A model generated the notes under the pieces. It did not search any database. It was given only the letters and a program-made list of their open reading frames with translations, and was not told where the DNA came from. 64,000 nt of DNA from Chitinophaga sp. CF418. Its GTDB lineage: Bacteria; Bacteroidota; Bacteroidia; Chitinophagales; Chitinophagaceae. Positions within the stretch are counted from its first letter, which is position 1; every line of letters begins with the position of its first letter. Below, one piece after another: positions 55,056 to 63,017 of the stretch. A program made the position numbers and the translations under genes. Location: positions 930,001-994,000 of the forward strand of contig NZ_FRCN01000001.1 in NCBI RefSeq assembly GCF_900142925.1, in the 5' to 3' direction.

Positions 55056-55661
55056 TTACCAACTATACACCATTCCCACACCTCCCGGAGCAACACTCAA
55101 CTGCAGTTGATCAAACCGCTGAAATAATCCCTTACCGTGAGCATGGTGCAGTGTGAAGTTAACACCGTCATAAAACAGCAAAAAAGCACCTTGCAGGATC
55201 AAAGAATTACCATAACCTTTCCAGCGGTCATACGCCTTCCCCGTAAGTTTCAGTTTGCCATGTTCCCGCAGATACAATCCGCCGGCCATATAGGCCAGGT
55301 CCAGCGCCCCATTGATCAGGAAGATCTTCTCTATTTTATGCTGCTCCTCCACACTTGCCTGCCAGTTGTATTTCCCAGGGTCCAGCCGGCTGTTGCCAAG
55401 ATAACTGGCAGTAGCGATACCCAGATTTATAACACCCCAGATAGCATTCATCTGGTGAAAATACTTCGCTTCTCCACTGGCGGTACCATTACCGATCAGT
55501 CCTGCCGTCATATTTGCCAGCCCCCAGCCCCCCAGTACAAGCATGGCAGTTTTGGTACTGTTGATCCGTTGTCTGTTATGCTGATAAAGAAAGGATTTGT
55601 CCTGTGCTGAAGACCCGAATGTAAGCAGGAGTATACATGCAGAGAGGAAGAGTTGTTTCAT
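55056..55661 (-). CDS. Exported or membrane protein of unknown function
   Basis: 201 aa from the ATG at 55661 (MKQLFLSACILLL); the 20 upstream codons cross the ebo terminator and are not used. A signal peptide (ending GSSAQ) is followed by about four hydrophobic helices (MLVLGGWGLANMTAGLIGNG, WGVINLGIATASYLG, FLINGALDLAYMAGGLYL, SLILQGAFLLFYDGVNF) separated by polar loops. It resembles small Bacteroidota membrane proteins of the DUF6992 type by my memory, not confirmed. It lies just beyond the ebo terminator on the same strand, so it is probably separate from the ebo operon. Confidence 0.7.
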   Translation of the reverse strand: MKQLFLSACILLLTFGSSAQDKSFLYQHNRQRINSTKTAMLVLGGWGLANMTAGLIGNGTASGEAKYFHQMNAIWGVINLGIATASYLGNSRLDPGKYNWQASVEEQHKIEKIFLINGALDLAYMAGGLYLREHGKLKLTGKAYDRWKGYGNSLILQGAFLLFYDGVNFTLHHAHGKGLFQRFDQLQLSVAPGGVGMVYSW

Positions 55662-55687
55662 GGGGTAGTGTTTTCGTATATATACGA

Positions 55688-55747
55688 AAAAATAAGGGAC
55701 CAGGAATTGCTTGAAACCCATTCCGGCATTTCAATTCCTGATCCCCT
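55688..55747 (-). terminator. Intrinsic terminator of the ebo operon
   Basis: Minus strand: stem of about 15 bp (AGGGACCAGGAATTG pairing with CAATTCCTGATCCCCT, one bulge) with a 22-nt loop, then TTATTTTTTCG. It begins 10 bp beyond the eboF stop. Confidence 0.85.
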
Positions 55748-55756
55748 ATTTCAAAG

Positions 55757-57124
55757 TTATCTCGTCAGCGAGTTCCAGATCACACCATAAACGTCTGTAG
55801 CAGCCAGCTCCTGACCCTGAGGCACCCGACCCGATATAAGTACAGGGTGATTGGCCTTATCCTCAGAAATACGCCCGTGAGAGCCTTTTATAAGCGTAGC
55901 ATCCAATGGTATCACATTCATAAGATAGCGGAAGCCCAATTTCTTCTTTAGCAGTTTAAATCCTGCTTTCAGTTTGATCAGGGGATCGGCAGGGTTCATG
56001 AACATCTCCACCGGGTCATATCCCGGTTTCTTATGGATATCTACCAGACGGGCAAAGTCCGGCGCCTTTGCATCATCCAGCCAGTAATAGTAGGTGAACC
56101 AGCTATTGGCATCAGCTACGAGTATCAACTCGCCACTGCGTGAATGATGCAGATGATGTTGCCGTTTGCCTTCCCTGTCAAGCACCAGTTCCACTCCCGG
56201 TGTATTCTCCGCAATACTGCGGACTTTCTTATAAACAGAAGGATCATTTACATATACATGTGCAATCTGGTGGTCTGCTACCACAAATGCCTTTGAAGCA
56301 CCGGCATCCAGCAGTTCCAGTCCCCTTTCTTCTCTGATCTGTATCAGACCTTCCTCACGGAAACGGCGGTTCAGGTGGATAGGATGATTAACATTCGTAA
56401 TACCATATTCAGATAAGATGATCACCTCGCAACCTTTCTTCTCATAGAACTCCACCAGCTGCTTACATACTGCGTCAACTTCCCCCAGCTCTTTGCTGAT
56501 ACGGGTGAAGTCCTGCCCGAATTTCTGCAGACAGTAGTCCAGGTGAGGCAGGTAGATCAGCGTTAATGTCGGGTCATATAAGTTATCCGTTATCATGGAC
56601 GCATCAGCAATCCATTGTGTGGACTTGATATTAGCCCCCGGTCCCCAGAACTGAAATAAAGGGAACGTACCCAGTTCCTTCTGCAGATGGTCTCGCAGGG
56701 AGGCCGGTTGGGAATAGCAGTCCGGCGCCTTTCTGCCGTCAGCCAGGTATTGTGGACGGGGAGTGACAGAATAGTCGGCGGTGGAATACATGTTATACCA
56801 CCAGAACATTTTTGAGCAGGTAAAGGAAGGATCAAGACGTTTGGCCTTGTCCCATATCTTGGGAGCTTCCACCAGTTTATTGGACTGCTTCCAGAATTTA
56901 ACTTCACTGTCCTGCCTGTCGTACCAGCCATTGCCGACAATACCATGTTCGGAAGGCCATTGGCCGGTAACATAAGTACTCTGCACGGCTGTGGTCACGG
57001 CTGGCACCATGGGTTTAATGGTCGACAAGTGCTGCCGGCTGACATATGACTGCAGGAAAGGTGTATAAGTACCTATCAGAGAGGAGGAAAGCCCTACTAC
57101 GTCAATTACTACTGTTTTTTTCAT
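55757..57124 (-). CDS. eboF: EboF: alkaline phosphatase superfamily protein of ebo cluster
   Basis: 455-aa cytoplasmic protein of the nucleotide pyrophosphatase/phosphodiesterase branch. IDVVGLSSSLIG at the start and PAVTTAVQSTYVTGQWPSEHGIVGNGWYD hold the usual Asp and the Thr/Ser nucleophile region. Further metal-ligand segments: YLPHLDYCLQKFG and, near the end, LIKGSHGR. The usual SDHG element reads SEYGITNVNHPIHLNR here, a family-type variation I cannot resolve. Last gene of the six-gene set; eboE lies 45 bp upstream. Known: ebo clusters occur in scattered bacteria and in eustigmatophyte alga plastids and are tied to metabolite export. Substrate unknown. Confidence 0.88.
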   Translation of the reverse strand: MKKTVVIDVVGLSSSLIGTYTPFLQSYVSRQHLSTIKPMVPAVTTAVQSTYVTGQWPSEHGIVGNGWYDRQDSEVKFWKQSNKLVEAPKIWDKAKRLDPSFTCSKMFWWYNMYSTADYSVTPRPQYLADGRKAPDCYSQPASLRDHLQKELGTFPLFQFWGPGANIKSTQWIADASMITDNLYDPTLTLIYLPHLDYCLQKFGQDFTRISKELGEVDAVCKQLVEFYEKKGCEVIILSEYGITNVNHPIHLNRRFREEGLIQIREERGLELLDAGASKAFVVADHQIAHVYVNDPSVYKKVRSIAENTPGVELVLDREGKRQHHLHHSRSGELILVADANSWFTYYYWLDDAKAPDFARLVDIHKKPGYDPVEMFMNPADPLIKLKAGFKLLKKKLGFRYLMNVIPLDATLIKGSHGRISEDKANHPVLISGRVPQGQELAATDVYGVIWNSLTR

Positions 57125-57169
57125 GTGAATGGCGCCGTTAGGATATGTGGGTCAAAACTAGATTCAGGA

Positions 57170-58384
57170 TTATTTGTTCAGCTGTTGCAACACCCAGTGC
57201 AGTTCCCTTGAAATGGACCTGTCCATAGGCAACTTCAGATCAGCCGGCAATACATCCCAGGTATAAGTCTCGACTTCCATGTGTTGTGTAAATGGTTGTT
57301 TCCGTTGTAATTCTAATACTTTCTCTATATCGGAACGGGTAGATGATAATACACCGTAACTATCAATAAATACCGGCACATGAAAGTGCGAGCGCCATTC
57401 TTCTACCGCCGGATTGGCAGCATCTTCCAATGCCTGCGGAAGATCCGGATAATGTACATACCCGTCTGCCTTGCGCGCCACGACCTGGTGCAGATAGGTT
57501 GTTTCATTAAACTCCCGGAAGGCGTCAATCAATGGCGCTCTTGCCGCCATCTCTGCTGGCAGTAGGGCTTTTACTGCGGCACTGATCTGTACCTTACCCA
57601 CTTTTAAACCATACTCATCCAGTTTCTTCAATACACCTTCTGCTGATTCGTATACCAGTGCAAAATGACATACGTCATAACATAACTGTACATGCGATTT
57701 TATACTTGCCGTCGCTTCTTCTTCACTCATGCCAAACTTATCCTGCAGAAAAGGCACACCATATGGCAACAGATAATTCAGATACCAGTGAAGATATTCC
57801 TGCGAATTCTCCATTAGCCCATCAGGCTCTGGTTCAATATCCAGGTGCATCAGGGGACCTCCTCCCCGGCGGGTGCGTACCAACTGTTCTACTACGAGTA
57901 ATACTTTGAGGGTAGCGTTCTCCATCACAGCATCTCTTTCCGTTTCGCAACGCACATGCCACAATTTATAGGTGAGTGGAGAAGTCGAGATGCCTCCTTC
58001 CATGCCTTCCGGTAACAGCGCTGCCAGCAGGCGGAACAGGCGTATGGTATAGGCTACCCGCTCGGCCGTTGTCCAGTCGGGGGTATGTACCTGGTCTTTC
58101 ACTACAGTATGATGGAAACCTCCGTAGGGGAATCCATTCATGGTAAATACATAACAATCCTGTTCCTGCAGCCACCGCTTAAATTCAAGCAGGGCATCTT
58201 CTTTACTCAGTTCCAGACTGGCCGTATTGGATAAGCGTAATCCGATGCCAAAAGGTTTATCAGGAGAAACTTCCTGCTTGACTGCCGGAATGAATTGTTT
58301 GAGTTGCTGAAAATGAGCACTCCAGTTCTCACCCGGATGAATGTTCGTGCAATAGGTTAAATAAGAATGGTCAGATACTCGCAT
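57170..58384 (-). CDS. eboE: EboE: TIM-barrel sugar isomerase-like protein
   Basis: 404-aa protein of the xylose-isomerase-like TIM-barrel group. MRVSDHSYLTYCTNIHPGENW and FGIGLRLSNTASLELS open the barrel, LMHLDIEPEPDG and VQLCYDVCHFALVYE carry acidic and His metal-ligand residues, and GKVQISAAVKAL with VPVFIDSYGVLSSTRSDI follow. The start ATG lies inside the eboD end: the genes overlap by 14 bp (58371-58384), so translation is coupled. Known in NCBI naming as metabolite traffic protein EboE; the chemistry is untested. Confidence 0.92.
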   Translation of the reverse strand: MRVSDHSYLTYCTNIHPGENWSAHFQQLKQFIPAVKQEVSPDKPFGIGLRLSNTASLELSKEDALLEFKRWLQEQDCYVFTMNGFPYGGFHHTVVKDQVHTPDWTTAERVAYTIRLFRLLAALLPEGMEGGISTSPLTYKLWHVRCETERDAVMENATLKVLLVVEQLVRTRRGGGPLMHLDIEPEPDGLMENSQEYLHWYLNYLLPYGVPFLQDKFGMSEEEATASIKSHVQLCYDVCHFALVYESAEGVLKKLDEYGLKVGKVQISAAVKALLPAEMAARAPLIDAFREFNETTYLHQVVARKADGYVHYPDLPQALEDAANPAVEEWRSHFHVPVFIDSYGVLSSTRSDIEKVLELQRKQPFTQHMEVETYTWDVLPADLKLPMDRSISRELHWVLQQLNK

Positions 58385-59534
58385 AGTTCACTTTTAAATG
58401 CTCTATAGCTTTATTCAGTAACACTTCATCTATTACATGTACTTCTGCGCCCTGTCCTATCGCTTTCAACAAACAGATAGTCAGACGTCCGCCCAGATGC
58501 TCCCGGAACTCCTGTAAGCCTTTGATAACAGGCGACGAAACACCGTTCTGCATTTCCAGCAGTGGATGATAGACTGGCAGTTGCAGATTCACCAGCAAAC
58601 GAACGATCCTTTCTGCAGCCGCTGTATCAATCCATCCTAACAGGGAGGAGTATACGCTGTCAACAGCTATTCCTATTGCAACAGCCTCTCCATGACGTAA
58701 AGCGAAGTCTGTCAGTTGTTCCAGCTTATGTGCACTCCAGTGGCCGAAATCCAGCGGACGCGAAGAACCGCTTTCAAACGGATCACCACTGCCACCGATA
58801 TGCGCCATATGTAAAGCGGCACATCTGTATACCAACTCCTGCATTACGGGTAAATCATTATTCACCAGGGCCTGCGCATTGGCTTCCAGCCATTCAAAGA
58901 AGGCTGCATCTTTTATTAACGCTACTTTTACCGCTTCTGATATACCTGAGCGCCAATCCTGCCCAGATAACGTAGTCAGGAATTGCGCATCGTTAAACAC
59001 TGCGGCTGGCGGGGCAAACGTACCGAGGAAGTTCTTCTTTCCCCTGTAGTTAATACCGTTCTTTACACCTATTCCCGAATCATTCTGCGACAGTACGGTG
59101 GTCGGTATACGAATATGACGGATGCCCCTGTGTGATACGGCCGCCACCATTCCCACAAGATCAAGTACAGCGCCACCGCCGATAGCTACCACAAATGAAT
59201 GTCGGTCTACGCCCTGCGCATCCACATGGTCTATCAAACGATAAAAAAGGTCCTGGTCATTTTTGCAGGCTTCCCCACCGGGTACAAGAATCACATCTCC
59301 TGCTATCTTAAAACCTTCTATCTGTTGTAAATAAGCTGCTATTTCTGTCGCAAGCGCCGGATGGGCTTTGGCTACGCCGTCATCTAAAATAAAAAGTAGT
59401 TTCTTGGTAAGTCCCTGTGTAGTCTGGGACACCAGGTAGTTCCGGAATTCCGGATTAGTTGGATTAAAAAGGTACCGGGTAAAAAAGACCTTATATGAAT
59501 AATCTACACTAAAAGTCTGTTGAATACTCTGCAT
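58371..59534 (-). CDS. eboD: EboD: 3-dehydroquinate synthase-like sugar-phosphate cyclase
   Basis: 387-aa NAD-dependent cyclase homologue. NAD-binding GGGAVLDLVGMVAAVSHRG is intact. The zinc ligands of the family are present: SEAVKVAL (Glu), DFGHWSAHKLE (His) and RHGEAVAIG (His). Residues FFTRYLFNPTNPEFRN at the start are longer than in AroB. Known: AroB makes dehydroquinate; related enzymes make other cyclitols from sugar phosphates. In the ebo set the substrate is unknown, and the DHQS motif in the His region differs from canonical AroB (GHTFGH), so a separate cyclase is possible. Confidence 0.9.
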   Translation of the reverse strand: MQSIQQTFSVDYSYKVFFTRYLFNPTNPEFRNYLVSQTTQGLTKKLLFILDDGVAKAHPALATEIAAYLQQIEGFKIAGDVILVPGGEACKNDQDLFYRLIDHVDAQGVDRHSFVVAIGGGAVLDLVGMVAAVSHRGIRHIRIPTTVLSQNDSGIGVKNGINYRGKKNFLGTFAPPAAVFNDAQFLTTLSGQDWRSGISEAVKVALIKDAAFFEWLEANAQALVNNDLPVMQELVYRCAALHMAHIGGSGDPFESGSSRPLDFGHWSAHKLEQLTDFALRHGEAVAIGIAVDSVYSSLLGWIDTAAAERIVRLLVNLQLPVYHPLLEMQNGVSSPVIKGLQEFREHLGGRLTICLLKAIGQGAEVHVIDEVLLNKAIEHLKVNYASI

Positions 59535-59638
59535 GGATAATCGCTCTGATGTTTCTTTCGTTTAATGAATCGTCAAACAGGCCGTTAAAGTACAAAATTT
59601 AATTGCTATGACGAATTACGAATGACGAGCGTAGCGTA

Positions 59639-60616
59639 TCAGGTCACTGCAAACGCCCGGGCCATCAGTAATGACAATGGCAATAATATCAATACCAGTA
59701 AAGCATGTGGTAAGGTGGAGAAAGCAGCTACCCAGGCGGCATTCATTGCTATCAGGGCAATAATGCCTCCTTTTACCGCTTTTCCTATATTAGGACCGGA
59801 GGGATCCTTCATAGCCCTGAATAAGGGCAGGTTAATCATGAGTGCGAACAGGATGACAAATGGTGTGGCTATGAGGATACGTCCATTAACCGCTGCCAGC
59901 ACCAACATGGTACCGTATACCAGCGCATAACAGACGGCAGCAATACGCAGCGTACGCTTACTTCCCCCATGCACTTCTCCCCTGCTGATGGCAGTCACAG
60001 CCGCTATGTAGATCACCGGGATTATCCCTAACCACCAGTACTTGTTTAAGGCAGCCCCTACCATGCTAATGCCCATCAGCAGGTTTAATCCACGACATAA
60101 ACCCATATTCACAGGTCCCCAGGAGAAATGTTTCCCCCATTTATCATATATCAGCGCAGAAGCTGCAATACCCAACGCAAAATAGCCTGTAATACGGCCT
60201 ACGGTAAAGGCGGCCAGTATACCCACCAGCAAAAGATAACTTCCCAGCACTATCGCTTCCGTAAGGGAAATAACCCCACTGGGTATGGGACGTTCAGGAC
60301 GTTCCTTCTTATCGAGCTCAGCATCCATCACATCGTTAAATACTACTCCTCCGCCATATAGTCCGATGGTTGCCAGACACATGCACATCACAGGCAACAG
60401 ATGGTCCAGGTAACTTGACACTTCAGAACCCAGGAAGCCGGAAATAGCAACCCCAGCCAATATATCTGCCACAGCAGTTACTATGTTGGCGGGCCGCATT
60501 AAACGTAAATAACCTAACAACTTGCTTACAATATAATTCACCGGGCTCGGGTTTTCTCCAAGTAGGCAACACGGATCACAGGTTATGCATGAGACACAGT
60601 AATGTTTCTGCATCAC
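59639..60616 (-). CDS. eboC: EboC: UbiA-like prenyltransferase
   Basis: 325 aa from the first ATG, with about nine membrane helices. YLRLMRPANIVTAVADILAG is the usual family start, then NDVMDAELDKKERPERPIPSG, which is the first Asp-rich prenyl-diphosphate site (NDxxDxxxD). The second Asp motif of UbiA is weaker: AATVAISRGEVHG (about 210-225) sits where it would be. The first 26-40 residues include a Cys-rich stretch (CVSCITCDPCC); a start at GTG 60541 or ATG further in is possible. Known: UbiA members join an isoprenoid tail to an aromatic or sugar acceptor at the membrane. Confidence 0.9.
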   Translation of the reverse strand: MMQKHYCVSCITCDPCCLLGENPSPVNYIVSKLLGYLRLMRPANIVTAVADILAGVAISGFLGSEVSSYLDHLLPVMCMCLATIGLYGGGVVFNDVMDAELDKKERPERPIPSGVISLTEAIVLGSYLLLVGILAAFTVGRITGYFALGIAASALIYDKWGKHFSWGPVNMGLCRGLNLLMGISMVGAALNKYWWLGIIPVIYIAAVTAISRGEVHGGSKRTLRIAAVCYALVYGTMLVLAAVNGRILIATPFVILFALMINLPLFRAMKDPSGPNIGKAVKGGIIALIAMNAAWVAAFSTLPHALLVLILLPLSLLMARAFAVT

Positions 60617-60656
60617 TACATAGCTAGGGACATCCGTAGTACAGACTTGTAACGAT

Positions 60657-61643
60657 TTATCTAATAATATTAGATTGTTTATCTATTCTTGGCTGCTGGC
60701 CACCGCGCAGTACGGTGCTTCCATTAAATTTCAGACTTTGATCCACGTCTTTGACCGTGTCAAAATCCGCTTCGTCCATCTGACCACTTTGAGCGAAAGC
60801 AGTTATAGCATTGCGGAAAGTTACCAAATGAATGTCATTCAAGTCAATACCACTTTCGTGCATGAGCGCCGCAGTTTTGGGTACAGCCAGGGGGTCACTG
60901 ATACCCCAGTCGGCGGCAGAATTTACCATTATGCGTTCACTACCATACTGTTTCACGATTTCGACCATACGTTCATTCCCCATTTTAGTAAACGGATAAA
61001 TAGTGAACGCTGCCCAGAAACCTCGGTCTAATACCTCCCTGACTGTTTCCTCATTGTTGTGATCCACAATGACCATATGGGGGTCCAGACCATGCTCCAA
61101 CGCAATGTCCATACTACGTTGAGTGCCTTTTTTCTTGTCCCGGTGTGGGGTATGTATCTGAACAGGGAGCCCTGCTTCTTTAGCGAGTTCAAGCTGTGCG
61201 CGGTAGTACTTTTCCTCAGCAGCAGTCTGATCGTCAAAGCCGATCTCACCGACGCCTACCACGCCCTCTTTATATATAAATGATGGCAATATTTCCATTA
61301 CAGCCTCTGCCAGCCTTTCATTGTTGGCTTCCTTGGAGTTGAGGCCGATAGTACAATAATGCCTGATACCGAACTGTGAAGAACGGAATCTTTCCCAGCC
61401 AATCAGGCTGTTATAATAATCACGGAAAGTATCTACTCCCGTACGTGGCTGTCCCAGCCAGAAGGCTGGTTCAATGATTGCTACTATCCCGGCATCCGCC
61501 ATTGCCTGATAATCATCCGTTGTACGGGATGTCATATGTACATGAGGATCAAAAAAACGCATGCCTTTTATGCGTTCGAGATAGGAGGAAGACGTGGCGA
61601 TAGGTTGAAATTGTTGACCTGTTAACTCATGACTGCTACACAT
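60657..61643 (-). CDS. eboB: EboB: TatD-like metal-dependent hydrolase
   Basis: 328-aa amidohydrolase-fold protein. Metal ligands in order: FDPHVHM (His-x-His), GVGEIG (Glu), QIHTPHRD (His), IVDHNNEET (His) and VNSAADWG (Asp), all five expected for the TatD branch. The first 27 residues are not part of the fold and ATG at 61562 (MRFFDPHVHM) is an alternative start. The next gene eboC starts 40 bp downstream. Known: hydrolase of unknown substrate in ebo clusters. Confidence 0.92.
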   Translation of the reverse strand: MCSSHELTGQQFQPIATSSSYLERIKGMRFFDPHVHMTSRTTDDYQAMADAGIVAIIEPAFWLGQPRTGVDTFRDYYNSLIGWERFRSSQFGIRHYCTIGLNSKEANNERLAEAVMEILPSFIYKEGVVGVGEIGFDDQTAAEEKYYRAQLELAKEAGLPVQIHTPHRDKKKGTQRSMDIALEHGLDPHMVIVDHNNEETVREVLDRGFWAAFTIYPFTKMGNERMVEIVKQYGSERIMVNSAADWGISDPLAVPKTAALMHESGIDLNDIHLVTFRNAITAFAQSGQMDEADFDTVKDVDQSLKFNGSTVLRGGQQPRIDKQSNIIR

Positions 61644-61748
61644 ATCTTGTTCTGTTTTATCGAGACCTGTAAATTAAAAACCTGCCCCGGCGGGTTAAAT
61701 TACTGCCGGGCAAGTTACTATTATATACACTGAAGGTGTGATACACGT

Positions 61749-62636
61749 TTATGCTATTCGGGCCGCAATGGTGTCCCATGTCAGACGATGGCTGGTTACC
61801 TCTTCTCTAAGTGTGGCTGACTGCTCCAGCAGATGTTGTGCGGGAGCATATGTACTTGAGGCACAGGCTAATGCCGCCGCCTCTTTTTCGACATTCACTT
61901 CAGAATGCCATATACGTTGTATATCAGGGAAATTGTCAGCATTGATAAAAGGCCCCACCAGCCTCCACAACATAGGATGTACCCTCCTGCCTGCGGCCCA
62001 GCGCTCATGCGCGTAGTCTGTGAGAATAGCCGCCAGTCTTTCATTGGCTCTTTCATCCAGACCTGAAACGAGATGAATCGGCTTATCCGTGAAAAAAGCT
62101 TTCATTACCAGCTGGTTCCAGGCTGGCTCTTCCAGGTTACGTGCAGGATAAATGTTATATAACATTACGGCCTCCTGTACGGGACCAATATTGGAACGGA
62201 TCCCTTCCGTAGTGCGGAATACCCATGCTTCCGGCCATGCCAGTACCGGCAATGCGGCGTACAAAGCTGCCTGTTCGTTCATATCAGCAGCATCAAACAA
62301 TCCCTCTATCACCCTGATATAAGCATCTTTGTCAGCTGCCGGGAACTGTAATAACCACCAGATCCTTACCAGTTTATCTAACGTAAAACCCTGTATGAAA
62401 AAGCTGGCATTATCAGACAACGCTATATATGGTGTGGCAGACTTTACAGCTTGCTTTCCCATAAACCGTGGAATAGCTGTAAAAGTAAGATTGAAACGCT
62501 GTGTACTTACGGGTTCTCCCAGTTTCTCCTTTTGTTGTTCTAACCAGTTGAGCGCCTGTTCCGTACTGCTTTGCTCAATGATCCGGTATAATAACGCGTC
62601 GAATTTATTCCTGTCGTAATAATAGGCATGTTCCAT
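61749..62636 (-). CDS. eboA: EboA family protein, first gene of the ebo operon
   Basis: 295-aa mostly helical protein of the EboA family (metabolite traffic protein), no signal peptide. Identified by position as the first gene of a full eboA-F set and by family-like stretches (IRVIEGLFDAADMNEQAALYAALPVLAWPE and ERWAAGRRVHPMLWRLVGPFI). It has no enzyme motif. The eboB start is 105 bp downstream. Known: eboA is needed for scytonemin precursor export in Nostoc; the mechanism is unknown. Confidence 0.85.
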   Translation of the reverse strand: MEHAYYYDRNKFDALLYRIIEQSSTEQALNWLEQQKEKLGEPVSTQRFNLTFTAIPRFMGKQAVKSATPYIALSDNASFFIQGFTLDKLVRIWWLLQFPAADKDAYIRVIEGLFDAADMNEQAALYAALPVLAWPEAWVFRTTEGIRSNIGPVQEAVMLYNIYPARNLEEPAWNQLVMKAFFTDKPIHLVSGLDERANERLAAILTDYAHERWAAGRRVHPMLWRLVGPFINADNFPDIQRIWHSEVNVEKEAAALACASSTYAPAQHLLEQSATLREEVTSHRLTWDTIAARIA

Positions 62637-63017
62637 CGCTCCGGTTGAAATTTATCCAGGCTAAAGTTAGCAGAATAAGCATTAAAAAAAGGGGAAAACT
62701 ATGATAGATGGTGTAGTAAATAAAAGAGAGGCACGGTGTGCCTCTCCTTCCGCCATTCTAAAACCTGATCAGTTCAATCAGGAGTATCTTGAAAAACAAT
62801 AATACTGCGGAGATTATTGTTCTATTATTTCAGTACTGTTTACAGGGAAAAAGAAATGCTACACGAGCGCCAAACTGAGTAGTTTAAGCAGCATAGATTT
62901 AGATTTTTGCCTGACGTTGCTTATGCAATATAAGTATTTATTTGTTACAACTGCAATCGAATGTCCAAAAAACTGATCCCCCAATTACTATTTTTAAACT
63001 GAGCAAGTGTAATTGAT
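62637..63017. other. Gap between FG-GAP gene and ebo operon
   Basis: 381 bp without a gene. It must contain the eboA promoter. Hairpins GAGAGGCAC / GTGCCTCTC (62726-62746) and AACAATAAT / ATTATTGTT (62795-62821) are present; the first is followed on the minus strand by TTTTATTTAC and is the probable terminator of the FG-GAP gene. Confidence 0.6.
62717..62746 (-). terminator. Probable terminator of the FG-GAP protein gene
   Basis: Perfect 9-bp stem GAGAGGCAC / GTGCCTCTC with a 3-nt loop. On the minus strand it is followed by TTTTATTTAC, about 270 bp past the FG-GAP stop. Confidence 0.65.
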
